Origin: Dehalogenimonas lykanthroporepellens BL-DC-9
GTDB taxonomy: Bacteria > Chloroflexota > Dehalococcoidia > Dehalococcoidales > Dehalococcoidaceae
NCBI GenBank assembly: GCA_000143165.1
Contig: CP002084.1
Location: 186,001 to 250,000 of the forward strand
Length of the DNA: 64,000 nt
Direction of reading: 5' to 3'
Below are positions 9,087 through 17,527 of the stretch, one piece after another. Within the stretch, counting starts at the first letter, position 1, and every line of letters begins with the position of its first letter. Under the pieces are notes generated by a model. It was not told the DNA's origin. It did not search any database and worked only from the letters and a program-made list of their open reading frames with translations. The position numbers and the translations under genes are program-made.

Positions 9087-9123
9087 CTTTAAATTTCCCC
9101 CTGTAAGTCGGTGGCTGACCTCT

Positions 9124-10875
9124 TCATACGGTTACCAGCACCGGCAATATCATAGGCCGCCTTCGAGTACGTTCGTAGTAGAAGCGGGACAATATATCCC
9201 GCACCCGGTTGGATATTACCGGGGAATCGGAAACGCGTTGTGCTTCAGTTTCAAAGAAATTGACCACCAGATCCCGGCTTTCCTCAATCAGCGCCTTGCC
9301 CGATTCCGGATCAACGAAGCCCCGCGATACTATATCCGGTCTGACGGCCAGGTGGCCGGAGGCGGCGTCCAGGGTGACGATGGCCACCACGATGCCGTCC
9401 TGAGCCAGCATCTTGCGGTTGCGCAGAACGACACCGTTGATGTCACCGACCGACACCCCGTCGACATAAACGTTACTGGCCGGAGCGTGGCCGACCACCT
9501 TACCGCCGCCCGGCGTCAATTCCAGGATGTCACCGTCTTCCAGGGTGAAGATGTTATCCCGGGGGACGCCCATTTGCTCGGCCAGCTGGGAATGCAGTTT
9601 CAGATGGCGGTATTCGCCGTGAACCGGGATGAAGAATTTGGGACGGATAAGGCTCTGCAGGAGACGCAGTTCTTCCTGCGAGGCATGGCCGTGCACGTGT
9701 ACCTTGGCGATACGGTCGTAATACACCTGAGCTCCCAGTTTGAACAGGCTGTCGATGGTTTTGGATACAAATGATTCATTACCAGGTATGGGTGAGGCTG
9801 AGATGATTATGGTGTCATCTTTCTTGATCTGAATCTCGCGGTGTTCTCCGTTGGCAATACGTACCAATGCGGATGTCGGTTCTCCCTGGGACCCGGTGGT
9901 TACCAGGGCAACCCGGTTAGGCGGTAGCCGGTTCATCTCAGACAACTCCCCGATAAGGCCGTCTGGAGCTTTGAGATAACCCAGTCGGAGTGCCATTTTA
10001 ACAATTTCGCTCATACTCCGCCCGGCGATAAATATCTTGCGGTTATACTTAACCGCCGCGTCCATTACCTGCTGGATGCGAGCAACCAGGGAGGCGAAAG
10101 TGGTGACTATCACACGGCCGGGAGCATTAGACATAACGGCGGAAATAGTCTCGCCGACCACCTTCTCCGAAGGCGTATAACCCGGGATTTCGACGTGGGT
10201 GGAATCAGCCAACAGGAGCATTACTCCTTCGGAACCAATTTGCGCTAATCGGGACAAATCACAGGTTTTTCCATCCACCGGGGTATAGTCCAGCTTGAAA
10301 TCGCCGGAATGGACGATGGTGCCGACGGGGGTCCGGATTATCAGTCCGGCGGCATCGGGGATGGAATGGCACATTCTGACGAATTCCACCTTGAATGCGC
10401 CCAGGTCAATGATGTCTCCGGGCTTGACTTCATGTACTGGATTGGAAGGTTTCACCCGGGCTTCCTTGAGCTTGACCGAAATCAGGCCGTGGGGCAACGG
10501 AGCGCAGTATATCGGGGCGTCCAGGTGGGGCAGGACATAGGGCAGGGCGCCGATGTGGTCTTCGTGACCGTGAGTGATGACGATGCCCCTGATTTTATCG
10601 CGACGTTCGGTCAGGTAGGTTATATCCGGAATAACCAGGTCGATGCCCGGCATATCTTCCTCCGGGAACATCAGGCCGCAGTCGATGACTATGATGTCCT
10701 CACCGTACTCGATGACCATCATGTTCTTGCCGATCTCGCCCAGACCGCCGAGGGGGACTATTCTGAGGGCGGGGCCGGACTTGCCGGAGCGTCGAGGGTT
10801 AGCTTTCGAAGAGGTTGAGTTGTCGGACGTCGGCAGGTTCCGTCGCCCCGGTTTGCGTGGGTTCTGGTTTTTCAC
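9124..10875 (-). CDS. rnj: Ribonuclease J
   Basis: Metallo-beta-lactamase/beta-CASP ribonuclease with 5'-3' exonuclease and endonuclease activity in RNA decay and rRNA maturation. 583 residues. The metal-binding motif THGHEDHIGALPY lies at about residues 99-111, with HSGDFKLDYTP, LLADSTH and the C-terminal VHGEYRHL. A basic tail of about 35 residues precedes the first conserved strand RIVPLGGLGEIGKN. No other credible start lies between this ATG and that strand, so the first 77 bases must overlap the end of the upstream glycosylase gene. Confidence 0.94.
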   Translation of the reverse strand: MKNQNPRKPGRRNLPTSDNSTSSKANPRRSGKSGPALRIVPLGGLGEIGKNMMVIEYGEDIIVIDCGLMFPEEDMPGIDLVIPDITYLTERRDKIRGIVITHGHEDHIGALPYVLPHLDAPIYCAPLPHGLISVKLKEARVKPSNPVHEVKPGDIIDLGAFKVEFVRMCHSIPDAAGLIIRTPVGTIVHSGDFKLDYTPVDGKTCDLSRLAQIGSEGVMLLLADSTHVEIPGYTPSEKVVGETISAVMSNAPGRVIVTTFASLVARIQQVMDAAVKYNRKIFIAGRSMSEIVKMALRLGYLKAPDGLIGELSEMNRLPPNRVALVTTGSQGEPTSALVRIANGEHREIQIKKDDTIIISASPIPGNESFVSKTIDSLFKLGAQVYYDRIAKVHVHGHASQEELRLLQSLIRPKFFIPVHGEYRHLKLHSQLAEQMGVPRDNIFTLEDGDILELTPGGGKVVGHAPASNVYVDGVSVGDINGVVLRNRKMLAQDGIVVAIVTLDAASGHLAVRPDIVSRGFVDPESGKALIEESRDLVVNFFETEAQRVSDSPVISNRVRDILSRFYYERTRRRPMILPVLVTV

Positions 10876-11449
10876 TTCTTTTCAATTCCTTAATTATTTC
10901 CGGCAGTCGGGCCATGTCGGCCAGTATCGTCGCTCTCAGACTGCCCTGGTGCAGGGCGGCCGCCGGGTGGTACATGGCCAGGCAGACCAGGTCGCCCTGT
11001 TTTTCCCATTGGCCGTGAATCCGGCTGATGGTCTTGCCGGGAAAAAACCGGCTCATGGAGTATCGACCCAGCGTAACCACCACTCTCGGCCGGATGGCGG
11101 CCAGCTGGCGATCCAGCCAGTGGCGGCAGGCCGTAATTTCCTCCGGCAACGGGTCGCGGTTGCCCGGTGGCCGGCATTTGACGATGTTGGTGATATAAAC
11201 CTGGTTCCGGTTCAATCCGATGGACTCTATCATCTGCGTCAGAAACTGGCCGGCGGCCCCACAGAAAGGCCGTCCGGTACGGTCTTCATTGAAGCCCGGG
11301 GCTTCGCCGATGAACATTATCTCGGTTTCGGCATGGCCCTCGCCCGGCACCGCCTGATTTCTGCCGGAGGCCAGTCCGCAGGCTTCACAGGAGCCTATTT
11401 CGCGAGCGATGTCTTCCAGAGAAGCATTGTTATCTGTTGTCATATTCAC
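10799..11449 (-). CDS. Uracil-DNA glycosylase, family 4 (iron-sulfur), with C-terminal clamp-binding-like motif
   Basis: Removes uracil from DNA in base-excision repair. 216 residues. Four iron-sulfur-cluster Cys candidates appear in CEACGLA (about residues 18-21) and in VKCRPPGNRDP and ITACRHW. The active-site motif GEAPGFNEDRTGRPF and the later MYHPAAALH, with the catalytic His region, are typical of family 4. The extreme C-terminus reads RQLNLFES. QLNLF fits the bacterial beta-clamp-binding consensus QL(S/D)LF, suggesting direct tethering to the replisome. Its last 25 codons overlap the RNase J gene in another frame. Confidence 0.9.
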   Translation of the reverse strand: MNMTTDNNASLEDIAREIGSCEACGLASGRNQAVPGEGHAETEIMFIGEAPGFNEDRTGRPFCGAAGQFLTQMIESIGLNRNQVYITNIVKCRPPGNRDPLPEEITACRHWLDRQLAAIRPRVVVTLGRYSMSRFFPGKTISRIHGQWEKQGDLVCLAMYHPAAALHQGSLRATILADMARLPEIIKELKRSEKPEPTQTGATEPADVRQLNLFES

Positions 11450-11504
11450 CGGTTCGGGACGTACTCATGAATATTGGCATATTAACACCCGTTCTTCGTT
11501 CAGT

Positions 11505-11533
11505 AGTAGAATCCCCGTACGTGGTGTAAATTC
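11505..11533 (+). repeat. Left terminal inverted repeat of the IS256-family element
   Basis: Matches the reverse complement of 12851-12879 at most positions, with 13 identical bases at the inner end (GTGGTGTAAATTC). Confidence 0.85.
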
Positions 11534-11612
11534 CTGGAATTGAAAAAGCAGGCCATTGTGTGGTTTCTTGAAAGAAAATAACAACAAAGACTTTCAGGAG
11601 GTAACCACAACA

Positions 11613-12827
11613 ATGGCCAAAGACAGGATGACACTTTTGGAACTGCTACGCAAGTCAGGAAGCGACGGTGATCTTGATTTTCTGAGAGAAGGGGTGAAAA
11701 TGCTGGCCGAAGCGGTCATGGAGCTTGAGGTTAAGCAGAAGACCGGAGCTGAGAAACATGAGCGCAGTGACGGTCGTTTAACCTACCGTAACGGCTACCG
11801 GGGGCGTATCTGGGACACCCGGGCCGGCACGATACCCTTGGCGATTCCCCGGTTGCGGGACGGCAGTTATTTCCCCAGCTTGCTCGAGCCCCGGCGCCGG
11901 GCGGAACATGCCTTGCTGGCGGTAATCCAGGAAGCCTATGTGTTGGGCATCAGCACCCGCAAGGTGGAATCTCTGGTTCAGTCACTGGGTCTTAACGGGG
12001 TCAGTAAGAGCGAGGTATCGCGAATATGCGGGGCTCTGGACGATGAAGTGGAACGATGGCGTCACCGGCCTTTGTTATGGCGTTATCCCTATCTGTGGCT
12101 GGATGCGACCTACGTCAAGGTCAGGGATACCGGGCGGGTGGTCAGTCAGGCGGTAATTATCGCCTACGGCGTCCGGGAAACCGGAGAACGCGAGATCATC
12201 GGGCTTGAGGTCGGCCCCAGTGAAGACGGTGTATTCTGGAAAGAGTTTCTGCGGGGGCTGGTCAGCCGTGGTTTGAGCGGGGTGATGCTGGTAATCAGTG
12301 ATGCTCATCTGGGGCTGAAGGAAGCCATCAGCACGGTACTCACCGGGGTATCGTGGCAACGTTGCCGGGTGCACTTCATGCGCAATGCGCTGGCCAGAGT
12401 GCCACGGGGCGCCCAGGCTATGGTATCTGCCGCTATCCGTACCATCTTCGCTCAACCTGACCGCGACAGCGCTTGCAGCCAGCTCCGCCGGGTAGCCGAT
12501 AACCTCAGACTCCGATTCGGTCCTGTTGCCGACCAACTGGAAGAGGCAGAACCGGATATCCTGGCCTATACCGCTTTCCCCCGGGAACACTGGCGGCAAC
12601 TGTACTCTACCAATCCCCTGGAGAGACTGAATAAGGAAATCAAGCGCCGCAGTAATGTGGTCGGCATCTTTCCCAACAGCCAATCGGTAATCAGGCTGAT
12701 TGGGGCGGTGTTAATGGAACAGCAGGACGAGTGGGAGGTCGGACGACGCTACTTTTCTTTGGATTCGATGAAGAAAACGCTGGAAGGGGCGCAGGAGGAA
12801 CCCCTGATCATGGCTTTACCAGCTTGA
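11613..12827 (+). CDS. IS256-family transposase
   Basis: DDE transposase of 404 residues. Catalytic residues: Asp in WLDATYVKVRD, Asp in LVISDAHLGLKEA, Glu in STNPLERLNKEIKRR, with the family's C(2)H-like RCRVHFMRNAL between them. The ATG at 11613 is chosen because CAGGAGG lies ten bases upstream; an in-frame extension to 11556 has no Shine-Dalgarno. The sequence shows no frameshift, so the enzyme is probably active. The 5' untranslated part (11534-11612) is also conserved in the remnant at 59.5 kb. Confidence 0.95.
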   Translation: MAKDRMTLLELLRKSGSDGDLDFLREGVKMLAEAVMELEVKQKTGAEKHERSDGRLTYRNGYRGRIWDTRAGTIPLAIPRLRDGSYFPSLLEPRRRAEHALLAVIQEAYVLGISTRKVESLVQSLGLNGVSKSEVSRICGALDDEVERWRHRPLLWRYPYLWLDATYVKVRDTGRVVSQAVIIAYGVRETGEREIIGLEVGPSEDGVFWKEFLRGLVSRGLSGVMLVISDAHLGLKEAISTVLTGVSWQRCRVHFMRNALARVPRGAQAMVSAAIRTIFAQPDRDSACSQLRRVADNLRLRFGPVADQLEEAEPDILAYTAFPREHWRQLYSTNPLERLNKEIKRRSNVVGIFPNSQSVIRLIGAVLMEQQDEWEVGRRYFSLDSMKKTLEGAQEEPLIMALPA

Positions 12828-12850
12828 TTATTCGGGAAACCACCAATGAT

Positions 12851-12879
12851 GAATTTACACCACTTGACGGGACACTACC
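12851..12879 (-). repeat. Right terminal inverted repeat of the IS256-family element
   Basis: Inverted relative to the left end; immediately followed by the second copy of the 8-base target duplication CGTTCAGT (12880-12887). Confidence 0.85.
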
Positions 12880-13008
12880 CGTTCAGTCAATTACCGCCGG
12901 CCGGGTTCTGCCACCGCAGGCGGGATATGATAGAATAACTAATTAGCGTTTTGACGTTAAATAACATGTAATCCGCTCCTTCAGGAGCACTGACAAGAGG
13001 TTAAACAG

Positions 13009-16000
13009 ATGTTCAAGAAACTTTTCGGCGGCATGATGGATTCCAACGAAAAGGAAATCAAACGGATTCAGCCGCTGGTCGAAGAAATAAACGCCCTGGA
13101 AGAAGAGTTCCAGGCGCTGTCGGATGAAGCTCTCAGGGCAAAAACCCGGGAATTCAAGGAAAAAGTTCACGAGGAATACCGGTTGCTCTCCGATGACATC
13201 GACACTTTGCGGAATCAGCTGGCAGTCACTGTCGGTCCGAGCGAACGCAACAAGATAAAAGATAGAATCATCACCCTGGAAAACTCGTGCTTCGAGGAGG
13301 TACTGCCGGCGGCTTTTGCCGCGGTGCGGGAAGCCGCTCGTCGAACCCTGGGTCTGCGCCATTACGACGTCCAGATGATGGGCGGAGTCATTCTCCATGA
13401 AGGCCGCATCGCCGAGATGAAAACCGGTGAAGGCAAGACGCTGGTGGCTACCCTGCCGCTATACCTTAATTCCCTGCTGGGCCGGGGCGCTCACCTGGTG
13501 ACGCAGAATGATTACCTTGCCCGTCGTGACGCCTACTGGATGGGGCCGGTCTATGACGCACTCGGCGTGACCGTGGCTTCCATCTATCCCATGCAGACCC
13601 CGGATGAGCCCCAGCCATCCCGTATCTACGACCCGTCATACAATTCCGGCGGGGACAACGACCCGTGGCAGCACTACCGGCCGGTCAGCCGGCAGGAGGC
13701 TTACGCGGCCGATATCACTTACGGTACCTCGGCCGAGTTCGGCTTCGACTATCTCCGCGACAATATGGTGCTGGATCTCAGGAACGCGGTGCAGAGAACC
13801 GATGGACCGTTTTTTGCCATCGTCGACGAGGTGGATAATCTGCTCATCGACGAAGCGCGGACGCCCCTTATCATCAGCGCCCCGGACGTGGAGGCCGGCA
13901 GGCTGTATGAAAGCTTTGCCAAGGTCGTCACCCGTCTGCGTTCCGGCGAAGACTACGAACCCAAGGCCAAGGAGCGGCAGGCGGAACTGACCGAAGAGGG
14001 CTGGATCAAGTTCGAAAACCTGGTTCGGCGTGAAGGTCTGCTCAAGGCCGACAGCGTCTATGACCCTCAGAACGCTTTTCTCATTCGTCATTTGCGCAAT
14101 GCCCTGGCGGCCAAAGAGTTCTACCACCGCGACCGCCAGTATGTAGTCGACCGGGATCCGGACGGGGGACGGGGCATCGTCATCGTCGATGAATTCACCG
14201 GCCGCAAGATGGTCGGGCGGCGTTACTCCGAAGGTCTCCACCAGGCCATCGAGGCCAAGGAAGGCGTCAAGATTCGCCAGGAAACCAAGACCTATGCTTC
14301 CATCACCATCCAGAACTACTTCCGGATGTACGACAAGCTGTGCGGCATGACCGGTACCGCCCTGACCGAGGCCGAGGAATTCTCCCGAATCTACAACCTG
14401 GAAGTGGTGGCGGTGCCGACCAACCGGCCGGTCATCCGTCGCGATCAACCCGACCAGATATATAAGGACCTGTCCTCCAAGTTCAAGGCAGTGGTGCGGG
14501 AAGTCGAGGAAACCCGCGCCGCCGGGCGCCCGGTACTGCTGGGTACCGTGTCCATCGAAAACTCCGACCTGCTGTCCGATATGCTGAAGCGCAAGGGCAT
14601 CCCACACGAAGTACTCAACGCCAAGAAGCATGAACGGGAAGCGTCGGTAGTGGCCGAAGCCGGCAAGCCCGGGGCCGTTACCGTGGCCACCAACATGGCC
14701 GGCCGCGGCGTGGACATCATCCTCGGCGGTCGGCTGGAAGGCTACGAACCACTGGCTGACCTCAAGGAACACCTGGGTGTCGAACTGGCCAAACTCCCGG
14801 TTGACCGGAGCCGTCTGGAACAACTCGGCTCCGGTCTGAGGCCGCTGGAAGCGGAAATTACCCGTCTGCAAGGCCAAGTCAATACCAAACGCCTGGAATT
14901 CATCCAGGAAGTCAAGACCGCTCCCGACACCGTCGGGCAGAGCGGCCTGCCGGCTGAAATCGAAGCCCTGGAAGCGCGCCTGGCGGGGGTGGCCGAAAAA
15001 TACCTGTCGCTCTATGCCGAGGGTGTCGAAAAAATAGTCAGCCAGTTGCCGGAAAAGCCGCAGAAACTGGAATGCGATATCGATACCGGACTTTGTAAAA
15101 AAGTTATAGACCGGGATCGCCAACGGTTCCGCACCTGGCTGGAAAACTACGTCAAGGTGGTCAAAGCTGGCGGCCTGCACGTCATCGGCACCGAGCGACA
15201 TGAGGCACGGCGCATCGACAACCAGTTGCGCGGTCGGGCCGGCCGGCAGGGAGACCCGGGTTCCTCACGCTTCTTCGTGTCGCTGGAAGACGACATCATG
15301 CGCCGTTTCGGCGGTGACATGGTTCGTGGTCTTATGGAGCGTTTCGGTTTCGATGAAAACACCCCCATCGAAAACAAGATGATCAGCAATTCCATCGAAA
15401 ATTCCCAGAAACGGGTCGAAGGGTATAACTTCGATATCCGCAAGAATCTGGTCGAATACGATGACGTGGTCAACAAGCACCGGGAGGTTATCTACGGCGA
15501 GCGGCACAAGATACTGGCCGGGGCCGATCTCAAGGCGAATATCCTGGACATGGTCTATGAGGAACTCGACGCTATCGTCGATTCCCGGCTCTCGGGGCTG
15601 GATCATCATGACTGGGACCTCGACGGGCTGATGACCGACCTCGGCGGCATCATGCCCCAACCGGAAGGTTTCACCGCCGAAAACCTGGCCCGGATGTCAT
15701 CGGAGGAAATAGTCGGTTTTCTGAAGAAGTCAGCCGAAGACCTCTACGACAGGAAAGAGCGGGAAATCACCCCGGAGGTGATGCGCCAGATAGAACGGCA
15801 CCTGATGCTCCGGGTGATGGATTCGCTGTGGATAGAGCACCTGACCTTCGTCGAGCATCTCCGCCTTGAAGCCGGCTGGCAGACTTTGCGGCAGGTCAAG
15901 GCAGTGGATGCCTACAAAAACGAGGGCTTCAAGGCCTTCGAGGACCTGTTGGACGGTATCCGGCATGACGTGGTGCATACCATTTTCAAGGTACAGGTGG

Positions 16001-16227
16001 TCAAGCAGGGCGCCGGCGGCTCCATGCCGGCTAACGCTCAGGCCGGGCAGGCGCCGTTGACGGTGACTACTACCGCCGCGGGCAACGTATCATCGCCGAT
16101 GCAGGCGGTGGCTACGGCTAAGAATGTGGCGCCGACAGCACGGGACGCCGAAGGCCATAAAGTCGGCCGTAATGATTCCTGTCCCTGCGGTTCCGGTAAA
16201 AAATACAAGAAATGCTGTGGCGCGTGA
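13009..16227 (+). CDS. secA: Preprotein translocase subunit SecA (enlarged form)
   Basis: ATPase motor that drives proteins through SecYEG. 1,072 residues, clearly longer than the common 800-900. The Walker A motif GEGKT lies at about residue 140, then the DEVDNLLIDEART DEAD-type motif, GMTGTALTEAEEF, NMAGRGVDIILGG, and the helicase motif LRGRAGRQGDPGSS. The C-terminus carries a zinc-binding SEC-C motif (RNDSCPCGSGKKYKKCCG) for SecB or ribosome contact. Extra segments appear at about residues 60-90, 195-225 and 575-700. All motor motifs are intact, so these are lineage insertions rather than damage. Confidence 0.96.
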   Translation: MFKKLFGGMMDSNEKEIKRIQPLVEEINALEEEFQALSDEALRAKTREFKEKVHEEYRLLSDDIDTLRNQLAVTVGPSERNKIKDRIITLENSCFEEVLPAAFAAVREAARRTLGLRHYDVQMMGGVILHEGRIAEMKTGEGKTLVATLPLYLNSLLGRGAHLVTQNDYLARRDAYWMGPVYDALGVTVASIYPMQTPDEPQPSRIYDPSYNSGGDNDPWQHYRPVSRQEAYAADITYGTSAEFGFDYLRDNMVLDLRNAVQRTDGPFFAIVDEVDNLLIDEARTPLIISAPDVEAGRLYESFAKVVTRLRSGEDYEPKAKERQAELTEEGWIKFENLVRREGLLKADSVYDPQNAFLIRHLRNALAAKEFYHRDRQYVVDRDPDGGRGIVIVDEFTGRKMVGRRYSEGLHQAIEAKEGVKIRQETKTYASITIQNYFRMYDKLCGMTGTALTEAEEFSRIYNLEVVAVPTNRPVIRRDQPDQIYKDLSSKFKAVVREVEETRAAGRPVLLGTVSIENSDLLSDMLKRKGIPHEVLNAKKHEREASVVAEAGKPGAVTVATNMAGRGVDIILGGRLEGYEPLADLKEHLGVELAKLPVDRSRLEQLGSGLRPLEAEITRLQGQVNTKRLEFIQEVKTAPDTVGQSGLPAEIEALEARLAGVAEKYLSLYAEGVEKIVSQLPEKPQKLECDIDTGLCKKVIDRDRQRFRTWLENYVKVVKAGGLHVIGTERHEARRIDNQLRGRAGRQGDPGSSRFFVSLEDDIMRRFGGDMVRGLMERFGFDENTPIENKMISNSIENSQKRVEGYNFDIRKNLVEYDDVVNKHREVIYGERHKILAGADLKANILDMVYEELDAIVDSRLSGLDHHDWDLDGLMTDLGGIMPQPEGFTAENLARMSSEEIVGFLKKSAEDLYDRKEREITPEVMRQIERHLMLRVMDSLWIEHLTFVEHLRLEAGWQTLRQVKAVDAYKNEGFKAFEDLLDGIRHDVVHTIFKVQVVKQGAGGSMPANAQAGQAPLTVTTTAAGNVSSPMQAVATAKNVAPTARDAEGHKVGRNDSCPCGSGKKYKKCCGA

Positions 16228-16245
16228 GGTGACCGGTTTCCGTCG

Positions 16246-16959
16246 ATGAATGATGACAATGAACAGTCAATCGGCGTCACACCGTCAGCCGCCGCCGCTG
16301 TCGAACGTCTGCGGCTGGCGATAGCCGCCGGTCAGCACTGGTATCCGGCCATGCTGGAGGCGGCCGGCTACTGGCCCGAGGAGTGGGAATCCCTCGACGG
16401 CCGTATGTATCGCTACCTGATAGCCGGCGAGGCCTTTGACTTTCTTCTGCTGGCGGAGCGGCTGTCGGCGGCCGTGCCCGACCTGGTGCCGGAAAAAGAA
16501 AGAGTGGAACTGCTCTTCGAATCCCGGCCGCCGCGGGAAGTGACCGCCGCCGAGATGCGTCGCCTGATGGGGGACGTGCGCTATCAACAGCACCTGAATT
16601 TCTTCTACGGGGTGACGGTCGAAGAAGCCTTGATACTGACGATTCAGGATGAGATTCGCAAGGAAGAACGCTCGCTGGTCATCAAGGGCGGCGACACCCT
16701 GGAGGAAAGTTTCGCCCGGATTTACGATCGTTCCCGGACTGAACTGATGAAATCCTTCCGACTCAGCCGGGGGGAACGCCCCAACCGGTCACTGAAGCTG
16801 GGGGAATTCCGGGAGTTTACCTACTGGTTGTTCAAATACCGGTTGCGCTATGCCGACAAGGCCCGGGTGGCTTCCGATACCAAGAAAGCCCTGAACCGTC
16901 TGAAGCGATTTCCGGGCAGAAGCGGCGGTCCGGGGCTGGAAGAACTGCTGGGCGTTTAG
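16246..16959 (+). CDS. Conserved-looking hypothetical protein downstream of secA
   Basis: A 237-residue soluble protein I do not recognise. It is rich in Glu, Arg and Leu, largely helical in appearance, has no membrane segment, signal peptide or Cys cluster, and ends in a Gly-rich tail. The C-terminal part (KKALNRLKRFPGRSGG) is basic. It starts 18 bases after the secA stop codon, so it is probably co-transcribed. Its stop overlaps the end of the convergent gene at 16956. Codon usage matches neighbours. Function unknown. Confidence 0.65.
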   Translation: MNDDNEQSIGVTPSAAAAVERLRLAIAAGQHWYPAMLEAAGYWPEEWESLDGRMYRYLIAGEAFDFLLLAERLSAAVPDLVPEKERVELLFESRPPREVTAAEMRRLMGDVRYQQHLNFFYGVTVEEALILTIQDEIRKEERSLVIKGGDTLEESFARIYDRSRTELMKSFRLSRGERPNRSLKLGEFREFTYWLFKYRLRYADKARVASDTKKALNRLKRFPGRSGGPGLEELLGV

Positions 16960-17348
16960 TCTTTACCGGGCGGCGCCGGTGTGTGATGATTGAACTGGGC
17001 CAGGATGATGCCGGCGGCACTGGTCAGGATACTGAAGGACAGGAACTGATGCCGGTCGCGTAGAACCAGCCAGGCTAATACGGCCAGCTCGTAGAAGAAG
17101 AACTGGTTGAAGGCTTGTTGTTTTTCCAACGGTGACAGGTACTTCAATTCCGGTTGGGGAAAGCGGTTGAATGCCTCGAACAACGTCTGGTACAGCACCT
17201 CAGTCGGTTCGCTCAGTGAGACGGAAACCTTGAGTGCAGGGCGTTGTCCCAGCAGGTATTCCTGCAACGGGTCTACAATCTGCCGCAAAGAGGTCTTGAA
17301 CCAGTCATCGAGTTTGACCATGGCGTCATCGACGTAGTCGCTCCGCAT
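16956..17348 (-). CDS. Hypothetical protein with C-terminal membrane segment
   Basis: A 130-residue product. The first 80 residues look like an amphipathic soluble region (DDWFKTSLRQIVDPLQEYLLG), followed by a hydrophobic stretch at about residues 80-118 that could form one or two membrane helices (ELAVLAWLVL, then FSILTSAAGIILAQF). I do not recognise the family. It lies on the same strand as the aromatic operon but about 180 bases after tyrA. The last four bases overlap the convergent gene's stop. Confidence 0.5.
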   Translation of the reverse strand: MRSDYVDDAMVKLDDWFKTSLRQIVDPLQEYLLGQRPALKVSVSLSEPTEVLYQTLFEAFNRFPQPELKYLSPLEKQQAFNQFFFYELAVLAWLVLRDRHQFLSFSILTSAAGIILAQFNHHTPAPPGKD

Positions 17349-17384
17349 CGTCGGCAGGCCGAGGGTATTGGTGTGTCCCGGCAG

Positions 17385-17521
17385 TTAATCGTAAAAACGG
17401 TCAACGACATCAACTACCACCTGTTTCAGTCCCGCTGGATATTCCGATAATTCCTGACCCAGGAAGTTGCGGACAGCGCCGGGTGGATTTCCTCGATGAA
17501 GGGCAGGCGGCGCCGGGTCAT
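17385..17521 (-). pseudogene. Possible small frameshifted gene between tyrA and the next gene
   Basis: An ATG just after tyrA opens a frame reading MTRRRLPFIEEIHPAL that stops early at 17426. A second frame over the same bases reads AVRNFLGQELSEYPAG then LKQVVVDVVDRFYD and stops at 17385. Joined by one base shift they would give a protein-like product of about 45 residues. This could be a broken small gene or chance; confidence is low. Confidence 0.25.
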
Positions 17522-17527
17522 GACCGG

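Larger units (their letters stand above)
11505..12879 (+). mobile_element. Complete IS256-family insertion sequence
   Basis: A 1,375-bp element with a full transposase gene. Imperfect terminal inverted repeats of about 29 bases share the inner block GTGGTGTAAATTC (left 11505-11533, right 12851-12879). It is flanked by a perfect 8-base direct repeat CGTTCAGT at 11497-11504 and 12880-12887, the target duplication size expected of this family. The intact frame and perfect duplication indicate a recent insertion. It landed between the uracil glycosylase and secA genes without breaking either. A fragment of a near-identical copy lies at 59473. Confidence 0.93.

Noticed and set aside
13636-15201. 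A 521-codon open frame antisense to secA
   Set aside because: It follows from the third-position GC of secA on the other strand; composition is not protein-like and secA is unquestionable. Other long opposite-strand frames (for example over the aro genes and nuoF-like gene) were dropped for the same reason.
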